64,000 nt of DNA from an uncultured Cedecea sp. (GTDB lineage: Bacteria > Pseudomonadota > Gammaproteobacteria > Enterobacterales > Enterobacteriaceae): NCBI RefSeq assembly GCF_947498825.1, contig NZ_CANMLV010000022.1, forward strand, positions 1 through 64,000, written 5' to 3'. The notes beneath the pieces are model-generated. The model ran no database searches, had not been told where the DNA came from, and saw nothing but the letters and a program-made list of their open reading frames with translations. This document shows, one piece after another, positions 33,191 to 40,502 of this stretch; position 1 is the stretch's first letter, and each line of letters opens with the position of its first letter. Position numbers and translations under genes: made by a program.

Positions 33191-34060
33191 ATGGGAAACA
33201 TTGATAACAGATACTACTTACGTGCAACCGGTATTACACAAAGCAGCCTGCTGTTAGAATGGCAAAATGATTCGATGGAAGCACCACACTACAATATAAT
33301 TTATTATATCTATGAAAATAACATACAAAAATACTCTCGCCCCACAAACTCACCGTTTTTGTATGTCACCGAACTGCTCCCTGGAACAGAATATCGCTAC
33401 CAGATTAAACGTGTAAATACCAGCACGGGTGAAGTTATCAGTCAGAGTAATATTATTTTTGTCACCACTGAAAGTTATCATAACAGCTATAACCTGCGTG
33501 CATCCGATATCACGCAAACCAGTCTGCTGCTGGAATGGCTACAAGGAAATCTCTATCCGAGTGCGCCGCATCCGGACAGACGTTATGATATCTATGAAAA
33601 TAATATACTTAAATACTCACAAGCTTCATCTTTCACTTTCCTGGATATCACCGGACTGACTCCCGGCACGGAATATCACTATCAGGTTAAAAGTGTGAAG
33701 ATCGAAACCGGCGATGCCATCAGTCAGAGTGATATCCTTGCCGTTACCACAGAAAGACACGAGGACAAATATAACCTGCGCGCATCCAATATCACGCAAA
33801 CCAGTCTGCTGCTGGAATGGCTGCAAGGGAATCTCTATCCGAGTGCACCGCACCCGGACAGACGTTATGATATCTATGAAAATAATACACTGAAATACTC
33901 ACAAGCCTCATCTTTCACTTTCCTGGATATCACCGGACTGACCCCCGGCACGGAATATCACTATCAGGTTAAAAGTGTGAAGATCGAAACCGCCGATGTC
34001 ATCAGTCAGAGTGATATCCTTGCCGTCATGACCCAACATAGAGGTCCCCGTTGCCATTAA
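33191..34060 (+). CDS. Protein of three fibronectin type III-like repeats, no signal peptide
   Basis: A 289-residue protein made only of three repeats of about 94 residues (roughly 8-95, 101-189, 195-283). Each opens with LRAxxITQxSLLLEW and contains YIYEN/YDIYEN, then LxPGTEYxYQxK and a closing VTTE-like strand. That is the fibronectin type III layout, including the conserved Trp and the Tyr of the PGTEY-YxYxV region. Repeats 2 and 3 are almost identical. There is no signal peptide, membrane helix or catalytic domain. GGAG lies 9 bases before ATG 33191. It is monocistronic, flanked by an ERIC-like repeat and a bidirectional terminator, and lies between the two sugar operons. Function unknown; such modules usually bind proteins or carbohydrates. 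Confidence 0.8.
   Translation: MGNIDNRYYLRATGITQSSLLLEWQNDSMEAPHYNIIYYIYENNIQKYSRPTNSPFLYVTELLPGTEYRYQIKRVNTSTGEVISQSNIIFVTTESYHNSYNLRASDITQTSLLLEWLQGNLYPSAPHPDRRYDIYENNILKYSQASSFTFLDITGLTPGTEYHYQVKSVKIETGDAISQSDILAVTTERHEDKYNLRASNITQTSLLLEWLQGNLYPSAPHPDRRYDIYENNTLKYSQASSFTFLDITGLTPGTEYHYQVKSVKIETADVISQSDILAVMTQHRGPRCH
33491..34040 (+). repeat. Tandem 282-bp direct repeat inside the fibronectin-repeat gene
   Basis: The unit at 33491-33772 recurs from 33773 with a period of 282 bases (94 codons), with only about a dozen differences over some 255 bases by eye, most of them silent. This indicates a recent duplication. The first module (33215-33490) is related at protein level but clearly diverged. 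Confidence 0.9.
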
Positions 34061-34093
34061 ATGCCGGGTTAGCTCTGAGTGAGATAGCGGAAA

Positions 34094-34121
34094 GAGACGC
34101 CGATTTTTCGGCGCCTCTTTT
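34094..34121. terminator. Bidirectional terminator between the fibronectin-repeat gene and the SorC-type regulator
   Basis: GAGACGCCGA and TCGGCGCCTC pair (one internal mismatch) around a TTT loop, followed by TTTT on the plus strand and preceded by AAA for the minus strand. It lies between two convergent genes. Confidence 0.75.
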
Positions 34122-35070
34122 ATGCTGTGACTAAACTACGCGCGGTAGCAAAATCCGTCACCAGCACATCAATATAATTACCCTTCAGTGCCCCGCGAAT
34201 CGCCTTACTTTTTTCCAGCCCACCCGCCAGAGCAATCACATGCTGGCAGGCACGAGCTTGTTCCAGCTCCATACCAATCACCGGATCTTCTTCATGACTT
34301 AATACGGGTTTACCGGACTCATCATAATAATGCAGGCAAATATCGCCCACAGCGCCACGTTCAGCCAGCAACTGGAGCATCTCTTCGTTATAGTAGTTAC
34401 CTGAGTTTTTAAGCAGCTGGGAAGGCTCGAGCTCACCAATTCCGACTATCGCCATATCCACTTTCGCAAATTTTTCCACGACTACAGCCACATCCGGGCT
34501 ATTCACCAGACGGGTACGCTCTTCAACCGAGTGCTCAAAGCTTTGTGAAGGAAGTAGCCATGCGTCACATCCAAGATGGGCCGCCAGTTGCTGAGTCAGA
34601 ATAGTAGCCTGCACATTCCCATTAGGGCCAACCCCGCCAAGTAACTGAATCACTCCTGCGGCGTGGATACTCTGGGGGTGCATTTCATCAACCATGCAAC
34701 GAATGGTGGTGCTCCATGAAGAGATACCGACCCAGTCTTCCGGTCGTAAACGCGTTTCAACATAGTGAGCTGCCGCACTGCCAATAGCATGCTTTATTTG
34801 TGCATTACCGGCATTTTCACCAGCATCAACGACGATAGCCTGGCGAATGCCGTAACGCGTCTCTATCTCTTTTTCCAGTTCAACAAAAATATTCGTCGGT
34901 TGCACCACTGTAATTTTTACCAGTCCTTCTTTCTGACAGCGGGTCAGTGCTCTTGAAACGAAAGATTGCGATAGCTGTAGAAATGAGGCTATTTCGGACT
35001 GTTTTTTATTTTCGCTATAGTAAAGGGTCGCTATTTTTACCAGTAAGCGCTGTTCATCCTGCTTCGACAT
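34120..35070 (-). CDS. SorC-family sugar-responsive transcriptional regulator
   Basis: A 316-residue protein with an N-terminal helix-turn-helix (about residues 8-55, KKQSEIASFLQLSQSFVSRALTRC within it) and a C-terminal sugar- or sugar-phosphate-binding domain of the SorC/LsrR/DeoR type. Typical segments are VGISSWSTT, LLGGVGPNG and VIALAGGLEKSKAIRGAL. It is divergent from the transketolase-kinase operon and close to the importer operon. Both carry the same palindrome, so it most likely controls both and itself, with a phosphorylated sugar made by the kinase as a plausible effector. Confidence 0.9.
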   Translation of the reverse strand: MSKQDEQRLLVKIATLYYSENKKQSEIASFLQLSQSFVSRALTRCQKEGLVKITVVQPTNIFVELEKEIETRYGIRQAIVVDAGENAGNAQIKHAIGSAAAHYVETRLRPEDWVGISSWSTTIRCMVDEMHPQSIHAAGVIQLLGGVGPNGNVQATILTQQLAAHLGCDAWLLPSQSFEHSVEERTRLVNSPDVAVVVEKFAKVDMAIVGIGELEPSQLLKNSGNYYNEEMLQLLAERGAVGDICLHYYDESGKPVLSHEEDPVIGMELEQARACQHVIALAGGLEKSKAIRGALKGNYIDVLVTDFATARSLVTA

Positions 35071-35154
35071 AGCATTCTCCTTAATTTTATCCCTGTATTT
35101 TTATGCATTGCCGAATAGATAACAAGCAGGGAAATCTATTGCGCCCCTTTCAAA

Positions 35155-35265
35155 TGTGATCCTTTTCTCTTTCTTAGAAGATTGCTTGTACAAGTCGTAG
35201 ACAAACCCCCTCACAGAGCATATCTTACATCCATGGATAATAAATCATGAGTGAATATATATTCT
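35155..35265 (+). promoter_or_regulatory. Promoter and operator of the transketolase-kinase operon
   Basis: A CRP-like site TGTGATCCTTTTCTCT (35155-35170, left half-site perfect and preceded by AAA) lies about 70 bases before the predicted start. Then come -35 TAGACA (35198-35203), a 17-base spacer, -10 TATCTT (35221-35226), the shared string GGATAATAAATCAT and the near-palindrome TGAATATATATTCT (35252-35265). The order, sequences and spacing match 28364-28472. Divergent transcription of the SorC-type regulator starts from the same intergenic region. Confidence 0.65.
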
Positions 35266-35339
35266 GAGCGCCTAATAATCGTTTGTTTCTGCCACTTATA
35301 GAGCTGGTAATGAACAAATGGCGCTCTTTTTCACCCAGA

Positions 35340-35355
35340 CTGAATATTTATTCAG
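35340..35355 (+). promoter_or_regulatory. Second candidate SorC-type operator before the transketolase gene
   Basis: CTGAATATTTATTCAG is a palindrome with arms CTGAATA and TATTCAG. It lies 29 bases before the transketolase start and is related to the palindromes at 28457 and 35252. Confidence 0.55.
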
Positions 35356-35383
35356 ATAGGAATTAACATTCGAGAGGTGTTTT

Positions 35384-36214
35384 ATGAATCCGTTTTCGCT
35401 CTCCATCGAGGGTTTAGAAAAAAAAGCACGTGCGATCCGCCGTCGCATTATTGTGCTCAATGCTGAAAGCCCGGCGGGTGGTCATACCGGCGCTGATTTG
35501 TCACAAGTTGAAATCTTGACTGCCCTGTACTTTCGCATCCTTAACTGCTCTGTGGAACTGAAAGACAGCAAAGAAAGAGATATCTATATCCAGTCTAAAG
35601 GGCATGCAGTGGGCGGTTATTATTGTGTGCTGGCAGAGGCCGGATTTATCCCTGTAGAGTGGCTCTCCACCTATCAGCATGCTGACTCACATTTACCCGG
35701 ACACCCGGTACGCCATAAAACGCCTGGCGTGGAATTGAATACCGGCGCCCTGGGACATGGTTTGCCGGTTGCGGTCGGAATAGCCCTGGCAGCAAAACGT
35801 GACAACAGCAAACGCCGTGTCTTTGTTGTGACAGGCGATGGTGAACTCGCTGAAGGCAGTAACTGGGAAGCCGCGCTAGTCGCTGCGCATTACCAGCTGG
35901 ATAATTTGTTTATCATTAACGATAAAAACAATCTACAGCTTGCTGGCCCGACGAAAAACATTATGAATACCGACCCGTTGGATGAGAAATGGCGCGCCTT
36001 CGGTATGGAGGTGACCCAATGTAATGGCAATGATATGGCCGATATCGTCGCCACTCTGGAAGCCTTACAACCTAACGGTAAACCACATGTCATCATCGCT
36101 AATACCACCAAGGGCGCAGGGGTATCCTTTATTCAGGGACGTCCTGAATGGCACCACCGTGTACCAAAAGGTGAAGAAATAGCATTAGCGCTCGAGGAGC
36201 TAAAAGATGAGTAA
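35384..36214 (+). CDS. Transketolase-like protein, N-terminal (thiamine diphosphate) subunit
   Basis: A 276-residue protein corresponding to the N-terminal third of transketolase, as in split transketolases. Visible features are the substrate-side motif SPAGGHTGADLSQVEIL, the KGHA segment, NTGALGHGLPVAVGIALA, and the thiamine-diphosphate motif GDGELAEGSNWEA...NLFIINDKNN. ATG 35384 follows GAGAGGTG. The stop overlaps the start of the C-terminal subunit by eight bases, so the two halves are coupled. This is a paralogue dedicated to the operon, not housekeeping tktA. Confidence 0.92.
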   Translation: MNPFSLSIEGLEKKARAIRRRIIVLNAESPAGGHTGADLSQVEILTALYFRILNCSVELKDSKERDIYIQSKGHAVGGYYCVLAEAGFIPVEWLSTYQHADSHLPGHPVRHKTPGVELNTGALGHGLPVAVGIALAAKRDNSKRRVFVVTGDGELAEGSNWEAALVAAHYQLDNLFIINDKNNLQLAGPTKNIMNTDPLDEKWRAFGMEVTQCNGNDMADIVATLEALQPNGKPHVIIANTTKGAGVSFIQGRPEWHHRVPKGEEIALALEELKDE

Positions 36215-37157
36215 TAGTGAACATCTCGCCACCGTGATGGTGAATGCCTTTATTGATGCCGTTGATCGCGGTGTAGATCTGGTTCCGGTTGTCGCTGATT
36301 CTACATCAACCGCCAAGATTTCACCGTTTATCAAAAAATACCCCGAGCGTCTGGTCAACGTCGGTATCGCCGAGCAGGTTCTGGTAGGTACTGCAGCAGG
36401 ACTGGCTCTGGGAGGAAAAATTGCTGTCACCTGTAACGCAGCGCCTTTCTTAATCTCTCGCGCTAACGAACAGATTAAAATCGATATCTGCTACAACAAT
36501 ACCAACGTGAAGCTATTTGGTCTCAACTCTGGAGCCAGCTACGGCCCGTTAGCCAGTACTCACCACAGTATTGATGATATTGCTGTTCTGCGCGGTTTTG
36601 GCAATATCGAAATATACGCGCCCTCTTGCCCGATTGAATGCCGGCAGATAATTGATTACGCCCTGGAGCATGTAGGCCCGGTCTATATTCGTCTTGATGG
36701 TAAAGCTTTGCCTGAGCTCCATGATGAAAAATATCAGTTCGTCCCAGGACAAATTGATGTTCTACGTCAGGGAAATGATGTTGCCTTGGTCGCAATGGGC
36801 TCAACAGTACATGAAATTGTTGCCGCTGCCGCACAATTAGCAGAAAACGGTATTGAAGCCACGGTTATCAATGTACCGTCTATTCGTCCTTGTAATACCG
36901 GACAGTTACTGGAGATCCTTAAACCGCATCAGGCCGTTGTCAGCGTAGAAGAACATAATATCAATGGCGGAGTCGGTAGTCTGGTGGCCGAAGTTCTGGC
37001 CGAAGCAGGATGTGCCATTCCGCTGCGTCGACTGGGTATTCCTGATGGTGGATATGCCATCGCAGCCGATCGCGCATCAACACGCGCTTACCATGAAATT
37101 GATGCAGCTGGGATTGTAAAACAGGCGACGGCTCTATTTCAGGCACAAAAAAAATAA
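36207..37157 (+). CDS. Transketolase-like protein, C-terminal subunit
   Basis: A 316-residue protein with the pyrimidine-binding domain (about residues 5-170) and the C-terminal transketolase domain (about 185-310). NVGIAEQ supplies the Glu that activates thiamine diphosphate, and LNSGASYGPLASTHHSIDDIAVLRG is the usual substrate-channel segment with its His pair. With the preceding gene it forms a complete two-subunit transketolase that would move a two-carbon unit from a ketose phosphate to an aldose phosphate. The donor is unknown. Confidence 0.92.
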   Translation: MSNSEHLATVMVNAFIDAVDRGVDLVPVVADSTSTAKISPFIKKYPERLVNVGIAEQVLVGTAAGLALGGKIAVTCNAAPFLISRANEQIKIDICYNNTNVKLFGLNSGASYGPLASTHHSIDDIAVLRGFGNIEIYAPSCPIECRQIIDYALEHVGPVYIRLDGKALPELHDEKYQFVPGQIDVLRQGNDVALVAMGSTVHEIVAAAAQLAENGIEATVINVPSIRPCNTGQLLEILKPHQAVVSVEEHNINGGVGSLVAEVLAEAGCAIPLRRLGIPDGGYAIAADRASTRAYHEIDAAGIVKQATALFQAQKK

Positions 37158-37211
37158 TAAGACAAAATATGTCAGGTGGCGTTGATACTTATCTGCATCA
37201 ATGAGGTAACT

Positions 37212-38723
37212 GTGGCCGGTAAAGAAATTATCATTGCCCTCGATGAGGGCACAACAAATGCTAAAGCGGTGGCACTCGATAGCAACGGCAAAATAGTCGC
37301 ATCCTTTTCCAGGGCTTTGACTATCACCACTCCGCAGGAAGGATGGGTAGAGCAGCCAGCCGAGCTGCTGATTGAGGCCTCTGTTGATGTTGTATCACAG
37401 GCTATTGCCGCAGTGGGCGCAGAAAATATTGTTGGGCTGGCAATCAGTAATCAGCGTGAAACCGCTGTAGGCTGGTATCGTGATAGCGGACGCCCTCTTT
37501 CTGCGGCAATCACCTGGCAGTGTTCACGTACAGCACCTTTCTGTCAGTCGTTACGTGAACAGGGCAAAGAAGCACAGATCAAAGCAGTCACGGGTTTACC
37601 TGTCGCCTCGCTGTTCTCTGCGTCAAAAATGCGCTGGTTACTGGAGTCAGTACCTGATGGTTTTACGCAGGCTGAACAAGGCGAAATCTGTTTAGGGACG
37701 GTGGATAGCTGGTTGCTCTGGAATCTGACGGGGGGAGAGTCTTTCCACTGTGATTATTCCAATGCTGCACGCACTCAGCTATTAAATCTGCATACCGCAG
37801 ACTGGGATGATGAAATGATGGCGCTTTTCTCGATTCCGCGCCAGGCACTTCCTGATATTTTACCCTCGAGTGGACACTTTGGTTACACCCGGGGATGCCA
37901 GGGGATCCCCGACGGTATTCCTGTGCTGGCAATGCTAGGTGATTCACATGCCGCCCTGTTTGCGCACGGTCTGGGGGCTACGGGTTGTGTGAAAGCGACC
38001 TACGGTACGGGATCTTCGGTGATGGCTCCCGTCAGCTCGGCTCAGTATGATGTTGATAGTCTCGCCACTACCGTTGCCTGGCATGACGGGGAACAGCTGG
38101 TTTATGGCCTGGAAGGAAATATTCCCCATACCGGTGATGCGGTTGCCTGGATGGTGGAAAGTACCGGACTGGATATGCTCGCGCCACAAGAGCTGGCACA
38201 GCAACTCACCCTGTTACCCGCTTCGGTTGACTCGACATCAGGCGTCTACTTTGTTCCCGCGCTTACCGGGCTGGGTGCGCCCTGGTGGGATGAAAATGCA
38301 CGTGGAGTCATAAGTGGTCTCAGTCGCGGAGTCAAACGCGCACATCTGGTACGTGCTGCACTGGAGTCCATCGCTTATCAGATTGCTGATGTGGTGATGG
38401 TGATGCGCCAGCGCGAGGATTTTACTTTAACGGCACTGATGGTAGACGGCGGACCAACCAAAAATAGCTGGTTAATGCAATACCAGGCCGACCTTCTCGG
38501 GTGCCCGGTGCTGCGTAGCGATGTGGCGGAGCTCTCCGCTATCGGTACAGCTCTGCTCGCACGCAAAGCGTTATTAAAAATATCTATCGAGGAATTACGC
38601 CAATTTTTACCTGAACATCTGAGTTTTCAGCCTGATATGGCACGTCATGAACGACTCCAAAAACGATGGCACGAATGGCAGGTAGCTGTGAAATTAACGA
38701 GACAATCGAAAGATAAACAATAA
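37212..38723 (+). CDS. FGGY-family carbohydrate kinase (glycerol kinase-like)
   Basis: A 503-residue ATP-dependent sugar or polyol kinase. The N-terminal phosphate-binding segment is IIALDEGTTNAKAVALD and the glycerol-kinase-like pair is ISNQRETAVGW and ITWQCSRTA. The catalytic Asp is in MLGDSHAALFAHG, and the FGGY signature 2 region is VDGGPTKNSWLMQYQADLL. GTG 37212 is chosen because GAGG precedes it and it starts the domain cleanly; a longer TTG-initiated frame adds unrelated residues. It is the last gene of the operon. Substrate unknown; context favours a ketose that is then split by the transketolase. Confidence 0.88.
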   Translation: MAGKEIIIALDEGTTNAKAVALDSNGKIVASFSRALTITTPQEGWVEQPAELLIEASVDVVSQAIAAVGAENIVGLAISNQRETAVGWYRDSGRPLSAAITWQCSRTAPFCQSLREQGKEAQIKAVTGLPVASLFSASKMRWLLESVPDGFTQAEQGEICLGTVDSWLLWNLTGGESFHCDYSNAARTQLLNLHTADWDDEMMALFSIPRQALPDILPSSGHFGYTRGCQGIPDGIPVLAMLGDSHAALFAHGLGATGCVKATYGTGSSVMAPVSSAQYDVDSLATTVAWHDGEQLVYGLEGNIPHTGDAVAWMVESTGLDMLAPQELAQQLTLLPASVDSTSGVYFVPALTGLGAPWWDENARGVISGLSRGVKRAHLVRAALESIAYQIADVVMVMRQREDFTLTALMVDGGPTKNSWLMQYQADLLGCPVLRSDVAELSAIGTALLARKALLKISIEELRQFLPEHLSFQPDMARHERLQKRWHEWQVAVKLTRQSKDKQ

Positions 38724-38746
38724 AATACGGCCAGTAAATATACCGA

Positions 38747-38778
38747 ACCGGATAAATTGCCCAGGTGATTTATCCGGT
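38747..38778. terminator. Bidirectional stem-loop after the kinase gene
   Basis: ACCGGATAAAT (38747-38757) and ATTTATCCGGT (38768-38778) form a perfect 11-bp stem with a 10-base loop between the kinase gene and the convergent YeiL-like regulator. There is no strong T-run on either side. Confidence 0.65.
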
Positions 38779-38791
38779 AAACCTGAACGAT

Positions 38792-39459
38792 TTAATTAAC
38801 AGAGGAAGCATTGATCAGTATTTTTTTAAACTTCTCTATATCGCAAATTACATATTCACTGGCCTGTTTACGAATATACTGCTCATTAATCAGCTGAGTG
38901 ATCGCCCGGCGATAATTACGCTCTGAACAACCAAAGCGCTCAGCTTCCCGGTAAACTTGAGAGAAATCGACCAGAGGTTTGTTTTGCTGATAACGTTCAT
39001 AAATATCTGACATAATATTAAATACCAGCGGTTGTAAGAAACGCTCCATGGTTTTTGCCATACCCCGCTGATAGCTGATAGAAAGTAGCTGGCTTAGCCA
39101 AATACCCACCTCGGCATGAGTCAGTAAAATTTTCTCCATCATGGCTAATGGAATAACGTGCACCGTCATTGCGTCATTGGCAATAACTGAAAACTGGCTG
39201 GGTGTTTTTGTCAGAAACTCAATTTCACCAATAATAGTATCGCTGACAAAACGCTGTCCGAGACTGAAGACTTTTCCATTATCAGCATGATAATGCATGG
39301 TATATTCGCCCAGCGTTATCCAGTACAACGCTTTTATTTCTTCGCCCTGCCGTAAAATAGCTTCGCCAGGGCCAAAATCTTTTTTTTTAAAGGCGCCGAC
39401 AGCACCGCTTCACGCAAAGTTTGATAGCCCCTCTGAGCATATTCTTGAAGCAGACTCAT
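38792..39459 (-). pseudogene. YeiL-like Crp/Fnr-family regulator with a -1 frameshift at an A9 run
   Basis: Translation from ATG 39459, which has an excellent ribosome-binding site (GGAGGT), runs 27 codons to ...SAPLKKK and then, in that frame, stops after 41 codons. Reading -1 at the nine-A run (minus strand, 39388-39380, followed by G) restores a 222-residue protein. It continues DFGPGEAILRQGEEIKALYW into a cyclic-nucleotide-binding-type domain (IGEIEFLTKTPSQ) and a C-terminal DNA-binding region (FGCSERNYRRAITQLI). The whole resembles E. coli YeiL, a Crp/Fnr-family regulator encoded beside nucleoside genes. The slip site contains A AAA AAG, the dnaX-type heptamer, in the correct phase. It may be a true pseudogene, a sequencing error, a phase-variable gene or a slippage-controlled one. 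Confidence 0.72.
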
Positions 39460-39769
39460 CTGTTACCGACCTCCGATACACCATGTCTTTTATACCTGAC
39501 TCAAGGTCTGAGCTTATTGCGCTTATCGCTAACATTCCAGAATTACTCAGCCTGGTAGAAAAATAAGAGCGAAAAATGAAATATGAGACTGCCCGTGGAT
39601 CCTGTCGCTATTCTACCTTGCTGGCATTGAACTCATGCTGCCTTTAAACGTTAAACCGCATGAAAAATCAATTTTGTGATCAAAATCATCTACACCCGGA
39701 CATTTGCCTTTTTCTCAATTCACAGCTCTTTCTACTGTACTCCTGAACTCAGTGAAGAGAGAGAGTCTG
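39460..39769 (+). promoter_or_regulatory. Promoter region of the phosphorylase-permease pair with a Crp/Fnr-type site
   Basis: The 310 bases between the divergent YeiL-like gene and the DeoD-like gene contain TGTGATCAAAATCATC at 39675-39690. It includes TGAT-N4-ATCA (39677-39688), the core spacing of Fnr-type boxes, and also looks like half of a CRP site. A regulator of the neighbouring YeiL-like type could use it. GAGAGAGAG before 39770 is the ribosome-binding site of the DeoD-like gene. Confidence 0.45.
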
Positions 39770-40480
39770 ATGACACCACATATTAATGCAAATCCAAGTG
39801 ACTTTGCTGCAGCCGTTATCATGCCAGGCGACCCATTACGTGCCCAGTATATTGCTGAAACCTACTTAACAGATGCAAAGCGTGTCTGTGATGCTCGCAA
39901 TATGTTTGGTTTTACCGGTTATTACCGCAACAAACCTGTATCCGTCATGGCACATGGCATGGGGATCCCTTCTGTTTCTATCTATGTTTATGAGTTAATT
40001 AATTCTTTTAACGTTAAAAAACTGATCCGCATTGGCACCTGCGGCATCATCGGAGAGAACCCTGACCTCCAGGCTGTGGTCGTTGCAACTGGAGCCGGGA
40101 CCTCATCTTCGGTTAATCGGGATCGCTTCGGCGGTTATGACTACGCTGCCGTTCCTGATTTCGGGTTATTACGTCTGTGCTGGGAAGTCGCACAGCAACG
40201 TCATATTCCAACCCAATTTGGCAATACCTTCACCAATGACCTGCTGTATGACAAGCCAGAAGGCATGTTGCAGTTGCTAAACAAGATGAACATTATCGCC
40301 GTTGAAATGGAAACCTCCGCCCTGTTCACTCTTGCCGCACAGTATCGGGCCAAAGCACTGAGCCTGTTGACGCCTTGCATTAACAGTCTGACAGGAGAGG
40401 AAGTTCCGGCCCTTCAGCAACAAGCCACGCTAGACAAAATGATTGAGCTCGCTTTAGAAACCGCAATTTATTGTGATTAG
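39770..40480 (+). CDS. DeoD-like nucleoside phosphorylase paralogue with altered base-binding residues
   Basis: A 236-residue protein homologous to hexameric purine nucleoside phosphorylase DeoD (239 residues). Phosphate and ribose contacts are kept: His near the start in TPHINA, GDPLRA, the Arg of DARNMFGFTG, RIGTCG, and the Glu of VEMETSA. The DeoD segment containing catalytic Asp204 (TVSDHIRTHEQ) reads TPCINSLTGEE here, and the partner Arg217 aligns with Gln. The general acid that protonates the purine is therefore missing, and the true substrate may be another base or the enzyme may be inactive as a purine phosphorylase. ATG 39770 gives the family N-terminus. The permease gene follows after 22 bases. 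Confidence 0.85.
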   Translation: MTPHINANPSDFAAAVIMPGDPLRAQYIAETYLTDAKRVCDARNMFGFTGYYRNKPVSVMAHGMGIPSVSIYVYELINSFNVKKLIRIGTCGIIGENPDLQAVVVATGAGTSSSVNRDRFGGYDYAAVPDFGLLRLCWEVAQQRHIPTQFGNTFTNDLLYDKPEGMLQLLNKMNIIAVEMETSALFTLAAQYRAKALSLLTPCINSLTGEEVPALQQQATLDKMIELALETAIYCD

Positions 40481-40502
40481 CCTATTCCATAAGGGTTCTT
40501 GA

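Noticed and set aside
33491-34040. A CRISPR array or leucine-rich-type short repeat array.
   Set aside because: There are only two near-identical 282-bp units inside an open frame, with no short spaced repeats; it is a protein-domain duplication.
35384-38723. A complete D-apiose catabolic operon.
   Set aside because: The kinase and transketolase steps fit, but the required apiose isomerase gene is missing from the window.
39297-39566. A plus-strand frame opposite the start of the YeiL-like gene.
   Set aside because: It lies antisense to the conserved domain and has no family resemblance.
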